Source of the DNA: Circinella minor
Taxonomy: Eukaryota; Mucoromycota; Mucoromycetes; Mucorales; Lichtheimiaceae
DNA length: 64,000 nucleotides
Direction: 5' to 3'
Assembly (NCBI GenBank): GCA_016758965.1
Contig: JAEPRB010000042.1
Location: 156,324-220,323, forward strand
Part shown: one piece after another, positions 24,111 to 35,207 of the stretch
How the letters are laid out: every line of letters starts with the position of its first letter
How positions within the stretch are numbered: position 1 is the stretch's first letter
Notes under the pieces: model-generated
Database searches by the model: none
Told to the model about the DNA's origin: nothing
What the model saw: the letters and a program-made list of their open reading frames with translations, nothing else
Made by a program: the position numbers and the translations under genes

Positions 24111-24765
24111 ATGCTTACTGAACGAGGACCACCAAAAGATTATGATATTCCATCAACCATTGTCATTGTAAAGTTCTTTTTTGTCCCTCTTCAATCATAT
24201 AAAATTATATAGAACGTGCCATTTTTTCGGTTATTATTCTTTTCTTCTCCTTTTCCATTTAACACGATTGTCTTTTTTTCGATATTAGTATATTTTGGTG
24301 ATTATGTTAGGCGTTGGTATGTGTTTTTGTTTACGACGAGCCAACCGATTGCTACCTAATCAGCGTAGTTTTCAACTACGACCTACATCAGCTACACAAC
24401 GACGAGGTTATGATATTGCAGACGAGGAACAGGGAGATCCAGAATCACGAACAGGTTTATTAAGTGCAGGATACGATGAAGAAGAAGAAGAGGGAGAGGA
24501 CGAGCATAATCGTTTTATGAATCGAAGGGAAGATCGGAGAAGGGTGGATGATTATGATCCTGATGAGTTGGAGGACTGTGAAGAAGAATTTGGTGACATG
24601 CAGGGAGCATCAAGTCCAAGTTCCCCTATGAATGATAGCAGTAACAATGACAAGCCTCGTACACCATTATTTGGTATTGTTGACGACGACGACGATGACG
24701 ACGAGGATAATAGTGATAATGAACAGCGTGAATCACAGCAGAAGAAAAAGGATAAAACAAAATAA
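24111..24765 (+). CDS. Small single-pass membrane protein with acidic tail
   Basis: Two exons (24111-24167, 24289-24765) joined at GTAAAG...TTAG give 177 residues. The N-terminus MLTERGPPKDYDIPST is followed by one hydrophobic segment (VIYILVIMLGVGMCFCL) split by the intron, then a basic patch, then a long acidic, low-complexity C-tail with EEEEEGEDE, a run of eight Asp (LFGIVDDDDDDDEDN region) and a Lys-rich end. The topology suggests a membrane-anchored protein with a disordered tail. The presence of a spliced ATG exon ahead of the membrane segment supports a real gene. I do not recognise the family. Confidence 0.6.
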
Positions 24766-25018
24766 TTTATTATAAAATGAAGTATCGTTTGCTTGTAAAT
24801 GATCCCTTTGTTTTTCGGCAGATCTGTTAGAAAGTTAATAAAGTGCATACCAAATTTTCATTACTTGGAGTAATGGTAGATTAAGAAAATCACCGCTACT
24901 TTCTCTTTGTTAATGCCGATAATAATATATTTAACCTGTAATTTATAATTTTTTTTTTATTTCTTTCCTTATTCTTTTTTATTTCTACTTGTTTATATAT
25001 ATATATTTAAGAATCAAT

Positions 25019-25405
25019 ATGATTCGTCGAGAACCAACAGCAATCACATTAAACATTCATGATGTTGAAGAATTACAGGACTTAAAACAAATGTATCAAC
25101 AAGAAGAAGAGTGGCGTACACAAATGGCAAAAAATTCTCAACAAGGAAATCATGACATTGAATACTTGCTTGATCAAGCCATGGACAACAAAAATACCAA
25201 AGATGACAACAATAGCAAAAATACGAATAATGAAATTCTTACAGAAACCGTACCCAGTAATAATAGTAATAGCAATAGTTTCTTAACAAAACGAAGACGC
25301 ATTGCCAATAATTCCTCAAGTCAACGACGTTCTGCTGATGCACGAAAACGACTTGGTGTTGACCAACAACAACAGCCAATATACAAGATGGGTCGTCAAG
25401 TATAA
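25019..25405 (+). CDS. CDC26: Anaphase-promoting complex subunit CDC26 (APC12)
   Basis: Single exon, 128 residues. The N-terminus MIRREPTAITLNIHDVEELQ matches the CDC26 hallmark M-x-R-R-x-P-T-x-I-x-L-x3-D-x-x-E. That N-terminal peptide is the part which, in characterised orthologues, inserts into the TPR groove of the APC6/Cdc16 subunit and stabilises the ubiquitin ligase. The remainder is Asn/Gln/Ser-rich with a basic patch (TKRRRIA, RRSADARKRLG) that may be an NLS. It is somewhat longer than the animal protein, as is usual in fungi with low-complexity insertions. The call rests on about 20 N-terminal residues, so it is good but not certain. Confidence 0.7.
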   Translation: MIRREPTAITLNIHDVEELQDLKQMYQQEEEWRTQMAKNSQQGNHDIEYLLDQAMDNKNTKDDNNSKNTNNEILTETVPSNNSNSNSFLTKRRRIANNSSSQRRSADARKRLGVDQQQQPIYKMGRQV

Positions 25406-25681
25406 ATAATGATAAAAATAATAATAATACTTTCTCACTCCTCCATACACATTTATATGTATGTATGTATATATATATATAGACAGATAGATATCTTTCT
25501 ATACACACAAGCGCGTCATATATAAAAATTTCCATAGTTTCTATTAAACATTATAACAGCAATACCAAAGAAAAAAAAGTACATAGCAACATATACACGC
25601 ACATAATATAAATACTATTCATCTTTTTAATAATTTTTTTTCTCTCTCTTTCTCTTTTATCGTATTATTTTTTGTTTTATT

Positions 25682-26728
25682 TTATTGAATCCATTGCTTT
25701 TGAGCTTCATCGACCTTACTTCTAAAAGTAGCAATAACTTCATGAGGATTGGGTGCGCCATATAAAGAAGAACCAGCGACAATAACATTGGCACCAGCTT
25801 GTGCTGATGAATCAATGGTATCCAAAGCTAAACCACCATCTACTTCAATATCCAAATGAGGATATCTTTGACGTAAAGTAAGAGCCTTGGCAACACATTC
25901 TTCTTTATACTTTTGTCCACCAAAACCAGGTTCTACAGTCATGATCAAAATCATATCTGCCAATTCTGCTACATCTCCTAAGGCAACATCGACTGGTGTA
26001 CCTGGCTTAAGAGCAACACCAGCTTTCATACCAGCCTTATGAATTTGATGAATCACAGAAATGGGATCATTGGTAGCTTCAATATGGAATGTATACATGT
26101 TACCACCAGCCTTGGCAATATCATCGACCCATTTAGCAGGATCAGAAACCATCATATGACAATCTAGAAGAGAATGCAAAAGTTTAATAATAGTAATAAT
26201 ATATCATCCTTATTTATTTATCCTCATCCTTTCTATCTCTCTTCCTTGTTCCCTTCCTCTTAGTTAGTGAGCTTACCAAAGAAAGCGTCGGTACATGGAC
26301 GAAGACACTTGATAATAGGAGCACCCATAGTGATATTTGGTACAAAATGTCTAAAAACAAATATTAATTTGTTTCCTTAGTAACTAAACCCTCTATTATA
26401 ATAGTAACCACTATTATCTTTTCTTTTCTTTTTATTTCTTTTCTTTTTTTACCCATCCATAACGTCTATAAGAATATAAATATAAAACTCGGGGTCAGTT
26501 CATTTATATCTTCTTTCTTTTAGCTATGCTTAAAGCATTGATAAATAGGAGTTGTAGCAATTGTTGTCAAAAGATTTACTATGAACACGTGTCTTGTTAT
26601 AAAACAATTCAAGACAATTTACCTAAATGAAGCCAGTCAGCGCCATTCTTGACCATACGAGTAGCTTCAGCTTGTAAATTAGCAAAGTCACATGCGAGAA
26701 CGGAAGGTGCAATGATTGCTTTAGGCAT
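25682..26728 (-). CDS. RPE1: Ribulose-phosphate 3-epimerase
   Basis: Exons 26728-26623, 26465-26453, 26350-26277 and 26163-25682 sum to 675 nt, giving 224 residues, the usual length. The enzyme interconverts ribulose 5-phosphate and xylulose 5-phosphate in the cytosolic non-oxidative pentose phosphate pathway. Seen: [38 protein letters not shown] (metal-binding His and catalytic Asp), DCHMMVSDP (second metal His), [18 protein letters not shown] (catalytic Asp) and [12 protein letters not shown] phosphate loop. The second exon is only 13 nt and supplies most of the DVMDG motif; omitting it would destroy the active site and the frame. The gene converges on CDC26 with 276 bp between stops. Confidence 0.95.
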
Positions 26729-28398
26729 TTTTGCTGGTTGGTATTATTATAATAAATATATAAGAACAAAGAAGAAGACGTGTTTCCTCCGAAACAATTT
26801 TTTTATACTATTATTTTATTTTTTTTACCCCACGCTTACAAAGGTAAAGAGCGAGATGTCCGTCGTTGATCGTTGACCAATTAATTGCGTCACAGAAAAT
26901 GCATTGTAAAAAAAAAAGTTCATTTATGGGCGTGAATATCAGCTGGTAATTTATCTATTTTTTTTTTCTGTGTAAGCCTTAGATTTACCCGATATTAAAG
27001 CAACTGATCCGCAATAGATATCCCAACACCTCTTTTTTTTTCATATCAATATACAAAGAAACTTAAACCTCTCCATTTTGATCAACTTCCTAATTAAGGT
27101 TTTAGATAAAGTAATCGATGAAGAATGTACTTTTAAATTGATGAGAATAACTGTTTTTTCTTTAAAAGAAAACTTTTCTTTTAAATGATATCATTGTAGA
27201 TGATAATGATAGATGGATGATTGTTAATAATAGGTATATTCTAAAAAAAATCAGGCAGTTGATCTAATTATATACTTGATACAACAATGATACATAAACC
27301 AACATATTATAGTAATTAGTCGTATTATTGTCACGCAGTATTATCAATGAGGTGAGAAAGAGAAAAAAACAAATAAAGTGAGATAAACAAGCAAATATTA
27401 ATTGGATTCATGTAACCAGTTACCATCTATACTTTCTCATCAATAATTTACATTTTTTCATTTACTCTATTCAATGTTATCATATGCGGCGAGAGATTTT
27501 TGAGCTTCTTTTTTTTTTTAGTTATGCAACATGCTGGGTAGTCAATGCTTTTTTTACAGAATTTTCCAACAAGCATGTGACATATTTACAGCACATTAAA
27601 TATATATTCTTGAATATAGTCACAGTAGTTTAGACACTAACTTTGATCATTACTTATTACTACTATTACCTACCAGACTCTTACTCAATTGTACTAAAAA
27701 AACAGTAAAAAAAAGAGATTATAAGATGCTTTGATGCTGGTTCTCCGTGAAGAAGTGCCGTGGATAAGTGATCATTACATACTGCTACGTACAAAATAGC
27801 TACCATTATACAATGCGTACAATAATATTAACAAATCTTATAAGAATTCAAGATTAATAATAATAGATGTAATAGTTTTTATCATTACTTGTGTTAAACT
27901 TACGTATTCGACTCTACACTTAAATACATTTATAGCAAGAAAGCAATAAGTTAGTAGTATAAATGTATTTTAATAACAACCAAAATGAGATAACTCATTT
28001 TCTTCCTGTTTCTACGGAATTGGAACCGGTCGTTTAGAAATATCTAGTTAATAGTAATCAATAGTATTATGTTTCTATGAAATATTTTCCCCTTAATTCA
28101 TGCAATCTTTATTTTTCTTTTCAATGATGTTTGCTTTCTTTACTTTCTTTTTTTTATCTCCTCATTAGTATTTTTGCTTAAATTATATTAGCCATTTCCC
28201 CACTTTCTTTGTAAATCAACTAATAATAATAATAATAATATATTACATTATAACAGTTTATACTACTTCTCTTACGACTTATTATTATTAAATCTTCTCT
28301 TTCTCTTATTCTTTTATTTTCTTCTTCCTTTTTACTTAAATTTTTTTTAATCAATTACTTTATATATCAATAGTAAAGTGAACAAAAAAAAGAAAATC
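26729..28398. promoter_or_regulatory. Divergent intergenic region
   Basis: 1.67 kb between the RPE1 start (minus) and the kelch gene start (plus), expected to hold both promoters. AT-rich, T-runs, (TAA)n near 28225. Nothing else recognisable. Confidence 0.4.
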
Positions 28399-31300
28399 AT
28401 GATAGGACCCGCATTTGTATTATTCATTTCATTATCAAATTATTGTACTGGATATACAGCTGTTGGTCGTTTTGGACATTCTGCTGTCTTGGTGAATGAT
28501 AGGTAACACAACAAGTAATTTCTGTGTTCTGGAGGAGTTGTATTTCCATGCATATTTATCCTCAATATCTGTATAAATATTTTTTTTTTATTTTTGCATA
28601 AAAAAAACCATGTAGTATATATTTCTATGGTGGTGACACTTCTATAGCTTCTTCTACAAGTACTCCATTATGGATTTCAGACATGGCCATTCTACCCATT
28701 AATATTCCATTTTCACTTACCGATCCACCATGGAAACCGGCATCAGGTCCACAAAACTCGGTTGGTGGTCCAGTAGTTTATTCTCATACTGCCTTTGTTG
28801 GCGGTCCAAATGGAGGCAACATGATTGTCCTTGGTGGAGTGATGCCGACAACCGAAAGAAGTAATTCAGATGACGAGTCCATTGCGTATAGTTATGATTG
28901 TGATATTGGTCGTTGGAATACATTTAGTTTACCTACTCAAAACTATTTAAATCGTCAAGGAGCTGCAAGTTCAATCTCCAGCAACGGGATCGCTCATGTA
29001 ATAAAAAAATAAAAATAAAATAGTGAAAACTTGTTCCTTTTTTTCGTGGCTGCTAAATAATAATACATCTATTATAGATATGGGGTGGAAAACGAGCATT
29101 TTTATCTGGAGCAACAACATCCTCTTCCTCTTCCACTACAACTTCCGCTGCTACTATGACAACAACAGCCGTTAAACCACGATTGCCAGCTACCATCTAT
29201 CAAATAGATTCATTATATCCATCCAATTCAACAATGTCACCTGCTGTATCATCATTACCTCCTTTACGGTATGGACATACCCAAACATTAATTAATGATA
29301 AAACTATAGTTATTCTTGGTGGATTTGATAGTCTTACTGGAGATTCACTTTCATTGGCTGATATATGGCTTTATGATATTCCAACCTCAACATGGACACA
29401 TAAATTTGCTGCACTGGATAAAGATAATAAGCCTGCCAATCGAAGTAGTCATAGTCAAGTATTAATGCCAGATGGTACTTCAATATTAATGCAAGTATAT
29501 ATATAATGTTATTTGGCAAAATATAATAATAATAATAATAATAAGGCACATAAGTGACTAATACATTGTCATAGATACGGTGGTTATGATGGGTATCATG
29601 TGTATAATGACGTAGCTGTATTAGATACTCGTACTTGGAGCTGGACTATTAAGAATACAAATGCAGCAGTACAAGGTCGTGCCGACGTAAGTTTAAATTT
29701 TCAAGTGATGATGGAAATAAGAGACAAAAGAAAGGTTTATGGGGGTGGTTGTAGGACAATATGAATTAAGTGTTTCAAACTTGACAAGATTAACTTATTA
29801 TTCATAGCATACAGGTAAGAACCAAAGAAGCTATAATTTTTTTTATACGATAGAAGAAAAGAATAGCTGTGTACCCTCTTGTTTTTCTTTTTTTTACATG
29901 AAAAAAATTAGGAAGGGAAAGGAACGGTTTTTTATATATATTTTTATTTTATTTTTCGTTTTTACATTTGTAAAATAGCTACACTTGTCGGAACGAATAT
30001 GGTAGTTGCTTTTGGATTTACAGGTAAAAGAAAAAAGAGTTATTTAATTTATAACGCACCATATCTAATTTTTTTTGAAAAAAGGGGTATCTACGTCATT
30101 AACGGTTATGTCTGACATTGAAGTATTGGATATCATTACATGGAGTTGGACATCTTCTTATATACCATCGAATGCATATAGTGATGAAACTAGTCCAAAT
30201 AATGGAACTGATGATCAAGATAGGAACGTAGCTGTAGTTCCGAATACACCATCCATGGCAATTGTAGCTGGAGCAGTAACGGGAGTTCTTGTTGTACTTG
30301 TTTTAATTATAGTTGGATTATATATGTTTAATTATCATCAAAAACGACAACAACAATTACAAAGTGATGTGACCCACCATCATCAATCATCACAAAGACG
30401 AAGGCAACATAATGATAACAATAATGATAACAATAATCACTATTGGATTTCTCCTGATAATAATAGTAATAGAGAAGATCCGTTTATGAGAGTACAACAT
30501 TATCAACATTATGACACTAATAATAATGACTCACCTATTTTTACAAAAGATATTGGTAATACTACTACATTTTCACCATCTTCTTCTTCACCATTATCAT
30601 TACCGCCGATAATAGCACCAGGTCGATCTCATCTTGGACGTGTACCTACTCAACTTCAAATAGCAACAAATCCGGAAATCATAAATTATCCAGTAATAAC
30701 GGGTCAGCCACAGCAATACCATTATCATCATCATCATCATCAACAACAACAAGCACATTTACCATCACCATGGGCTCCAATTACCCGACAAAGTTTCCCT
30801 CCTGCAGCCTCTGACTTAATAATTAAACGAGCTGCCACCACACCATATCATTTTCATCGGCCTTCTTATTTTAATAAACCGGACGAGCCATTTGCAAATG
30901 TTACTAGTAAGCAACAAATACGAAGAGCTGCTACTACACCCCATGCCGCTATCATCAGTTCCACCACCACCTCTACTGTCAACAACAGCAACAACAATAA
31001 TAATGACAGTCGGAATATATCCAATCAATTTTCTTCTTCGTCTAAGGCTGAAATGAGTTTTAAACCAAAAAACAGTGATGAAGATGATTTGTTATTTGAT
31101 CAACAGGAATTTGTATTACGTTCTGCTGATGATGATTATCATTTGTTTCCTCCTAACCTACTGTCTCAAAATAATAAAAACAATGAGCAACATCAACAAC
31201 AAGAAAAAGAAAGAGAAGAACAAATACTACACAATCATAGTACAAATTCACAATATGAAAATCAAGAAATTATTAGTATAGTTGAAAGTACCAATTCTAG

Positions 31301-31496
31301 TAGTAAAGAGAGTAGTGATTGTAGTACTGATACAGTCAAAAAACCATCTTCTATTCATATTCCTATTGAAGAAGAAGGAAAAAACTCATTACAACGAATA
31401 CAAGAGTCTCGATTATTTCTCAGTCTTCCATCTTTGGATAAAGAAACTCAATCTGTTCATGAACGAATCATGTTTTTTCAACGACATAGTAAATAA
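28399..31496 (+). CDS. Kelch-repeat single-pass membrane protein
   Basis: Seven exons (28399-28502, 28616-28997, 29078-29490, 29575-29686, 29808-29814, 29979-30023, 30085-31496) sum to 2475 nt, 824 residues. A signal peptide (MIGPAFVLFISLSNYCTGYT) precedes kelch blades: GRFGHSAVLVNDSIYFYGGD, MIVLGGVMP, LRYGHTQTLINDKTIVILGG, SILIYGGYDGYHVYNDVAVL, GRADHTATLVGTNMVVAFGF. Then come a transmembrane helix (IVAGAVTGVLVVLVLIIVGL) and a long Asn/His/Gln/Ser-rich cytosolic tail of about 380 residues. Such architecture occurs in fungal cell-surface or polarity proteins, but the exact role is unknown. Exon 5 is a 7-nt microexon (CATACAG), and intron 3 uses a GC donor (GCAAGT at 29491); both are needed to keep the blades in frame. 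Confidence 0.85.
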
Positions 31497-32563
31497 AATA
31501 ATAAATTGTTGGAAGAAAAAAAAATATTATTATTATTATTTTAAACCTTTTGTCCTGTATTAGTATTTATTTTATATTTGTTATGCATAAACATCCCCAC
31601 ATTTTATTTATTTTGTTTTTTGTTTTGGGTTGCACGAGATTATTTGCACCAAGCCTATATATTTTGGTCCTCCGTTGTCACGGAATAACGTTTAATCCCT
31701 TCTCTCTCTTAATTTTTTTTTATGTCAGATAGTTATAATAACAACAAATTTTCAGACAAATGTTACACGTGTTTTTTATGAATATTGTGGAAAACAGACT
31801 CCGCTACTGAAGATAAAATAACCCCACAATAATATAAACTAACAAATGGAAGTGAAATTTATTTGATACATGCATAATATATGATTATATATATTTTATA
31901 GAAACGTTACTACGTTTTTTTTAAAGAAAAAGAAAAGGTAATACTCTTTCAACACTGTATAATTATATCAAAAATAGTAGTAATAATAAAACGGTATAAT
32001 AGTAATAAACTTTTTTCGGGAAAAAAAATGTATTAGGTCCCTTGCATAAAAATAAAAATAAAATCTGTAAGAACGAATGGGATTTAAGCCAGAATAATAA
32101 TAGAAAGTCGTTGACTTGCTACGTTCTATTTTCTTTTTTTTTTCAAATACTAGTTGATTAATGTTTATTGTTTATATTTTATGTATTCAAAAGTGATATG
32201 GTTCCTTTTTGAAAATAAAAAAAAAAAGTTCAAATAAGAAACGATAAATTCCGAAACCCAAAATTTGAAATAGCGTTTTGTGAGTACTTTGCTTTTTATA
32301 CCCTTCAAAAAAAAAAACCAGACCAATATAGACAATATGATAATCACGAACATGACGCAACCTCGGTCACACACTTACTCATCAAAATAATGCCTGACAA
32401 AATCTGGATCTACTTTTGATTCCTCCTTCTTTTTTCTTCTTTTTTATTTATAGTTTTGTGTTAAATCTTTACTTTTTTAATTTCTATATATCCGCTTCTC
32501 TTTTCTTTATTTCTTTTTTTTTTTTACTTTTTTCTCGATTGAAAAAAACAGATACAAATAATT
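31497..32563. promoter_or_regulatory. Intergenic, promoter of the CoA-ligase gene
   Basis: About 1.07 kb between two plus-strand genes. AT-rich, with pyrimidine-rich stretches (TTCCTCCTTCTTTTTTC) in the last 150 bp before the next ATG, as is common in fungal promoters. No gene is seen. Confidence 0.4.
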
Positions 32564-34487
32564 ATGGGAAAGACATTGCTTAGTATTTTTGATGGAAAAA
32601 CCAATCCAAACCAACCTGCCATCATCATTCCATCATCGGCACCTATTCCTAGTACAGTGACCTATCCTCAACTTTTGGAAACAATTCGTGATTTTAGCTC
32701 ACAATTGAATGCCCTTGTACCAGGGTTGAAACCAGGCGATGCCATTGCTATTTCATACTTGAACTCTCTCGAATTTGTCGTTTCTTTCTTGGCCACGGGT
32801 TTTATGCGTCTCATTTCAGCTCCATTGAACCCCGCGTATACTGAAGATGAGTTCACTTTTTATCTTGAGGATTCCAAAGCTAAAGTTATGATTGTTCCTC
32901 GTGGCGCTGTGAATGACAAGACCAAAAATGCTGCCATCAAGGCTGCTCAAAAGCAAGGTGCTGCTGTTATTGAAGTTCATTGGGATGGTCAATCGATCGA
33001 AGCCGTTGCTTTAGGATCTAACAAATCAGGAAAATCCATCAGTCGAATTGCACCATCGTTTGGACCTCAGCCAGATGATGTTACTTTGTTGTTACACACC
33101 AGTGGAACTACAGGTCGACCCAAAGGTAAACATCGTGATTGTGTGTCTGTGTGTGGACGTAAAAAGAAGGATGTACAATAATGAATAATCATGAAAGTTA
33201 TTTAGAAGGAGGAATAGGATGGGATGAAAAAAAAATGATTATTAATAATTGGCTATGAAAATTCTTTATAATACGTTTGACATAGGTGTTCCATTATCTC
33301 ATCTCAACCTTACTACATCAATGCATAATATCGTCAATACATATGAATTAACTCCAAAGGATCGTACTTATCTCGTCATGCCACTTTTCCATGTTCATGG
33401 TTTACTTTGTGGTTTACTTGCAACTCTCTTATCTGGTGGTTCGGTTGTCATTCCTCAAAAATTCAGTGCATCTCATTTCTGGAAAGATTTCACTGATACT
33501 GGATCTAATTGGTACACCGCAGGTAAGAATTATGATTACATTTACATATTGGGTATAATGAGATGAATAGGAATAAAAATCTTTTATTGCCTATTAGCCT
33601 TTTAGCCTTTTATAAATATATAATATATTTGCATGCATAAAAAAACAGTCTTTTAAAGCAAATCAATCAAATTAATAATATGTAATTCTTTATAATTAGT
33701 CCCAACAATTCATCAAATCCTTCTCCGTGACCCACCTGCTCAAGTTCCACCTATTCGATTTATTCGATCTTGTTCATCCAGTTTAGCACCAGCTACTTTC
33801 CAAGCCATTGAACATCACTTCAAGGCACCTGTTTTGGAAGCTTATGCTATGACAGAAGCATCTCACCAAATGACTTCTAACCCATTGCCTAGTCGTGGTG
33901 TTCATAAACCCGGTTCCGTTGGTATCGGTCAAGGTGTTGAAGTTGTTATTTTGGACGAACAAGGTAACCCCGTTGAGGAAGGAGAAGTATGTATCCGCGG
34001 TGCCAATGTCACTCGTGGTTACTTGAATAACCCCAAGGCAACAGCAGAATCTTTCACTAAGGATGGTTATTTCCGTACTGGTGATCAGGGTAAAAAGGAT
34101 AAGGATGGTTATTTGGTGTTGACTGGACGTATTAAAGAATTGATCAACCGAGGTGGTGAAAAAATTTCTCCATTGGAATTGGATTCTGTCCTTTTAAGTA
34201 GCCCTGGTATTGCTGAAGCAGTTAGTTTTGCTGTACCTGATCCTATGTATGGCCAAGAAGTTCATGCTGCTGTGGTACTTAAGGATAGAAAGAATAGCGG
34301 CAAGAGTGATGCTGCTATTGAAAAGGAATTGCAAGCTTTTGTTCAAACTAAGGTTGCTAAATTTAAGGTACCAAAGCGTATTTACATTACTGATGTTATG
34401 CCAAAGACCGCTACTGGTAAAATTCAACGTCGTGTTGTAAGCCAAACCTTCTTTAAGGAACCCGCACCTTCCAGAGCCAAGTTGTAA
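32564..34487 (+). CDS. PCS60: Peroxisomal AMP-forming acyl/oxalyl-CoA ligase, Pcs60-like
   Basis: Three exons (32564-33125, 33286-33522, 33700-34487) give 528 residues. ANL-superfamily motifs are complete: LLLHTSGTTGRPKG (P-loop, about residues 174-187), FHVHGLLCGLLATLLSGGS, VLEAYAMTEASHQM (A5), YFRTGDQG (A7), GRIKELINRGGEKISPLELD (A8) and PKTATGKIQR with the catalytic Lys (A10). The overall length and order fit the fungal Pcs60/plant AAE3 oxalyl-CoA synthetase group. The C-terminus ends S-R-A-K-L, a type 1 peroxisomal targeting signal. The likely role is activating oxalate or a related short acid to its CoA ester with ATP. The substrate is inferred from family resemblance only. Confidence 0.85.
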
Positions 34488-35207
34488 AAAATATATATAA
34501 AAGCGACATCCATTTCCTTCTCTCTTCTCTTTGACATGTAGCTCTTTTTCTTGCTATTTTTCTGTTTCTACTTTTATTTCTCTCTCTCTGTTATTATTGT
34601 TCTATCACTTACCTCTTTTTTTTTACACTATAATTTTCTTTTGTGTTAACCAAAAAAAAAAAAAAATTCAATAGACTCAAATACATATTATAACAAATGT
34701 ATTATATTAAAAGATTGTTCTTTGTTTTGTTTTATTTGCTATAAATTAATAAGGAGGGAAAAAGGAAGATACTATATGAAATATAAAGATATAAAAAAAA
34801 AGATGAAACATATTTAATAGTATATACTCCCTAATTTTTCTTTTGAATTTGGTGATCTTTTCCTGTGATTATGGCGTCTATACCGGAAAAGCTAATTTTC
34901 CAAGAGGTATTATTTTTTTCTCGTCACATTATTATTAATGTTCATGCAGTCAACGTGATAAAATAAGTCTACCCCCCCCTCCTCCACTCTCTCTCTTCTC
35001 TCCCCCAAATTATACTTGTATAAAAAAAATGTTGGTGGTTAAAAACAAAATAGATTCGTTTCTTTTCTTCCTATTTATTTTGAATCATAAAAGTACGTAT
35101 ATAATATATACAGCATCATATTAATTCATCTATAAATCTGAAATATCCAGATATTACTAACATTTTACTAGCAATCTATATATCATCTTTATTGAGTATT
35201 ATATAAA
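34488..35207. promoter_or_regulatory. Intergenic region
   Basis: 720 bp between plus-strand genes. Poly-A, a C-run (about 34973-34981) and CT-rich patches upstream of the esterase ATG. No gene is recognised. Confidence 0.4.
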
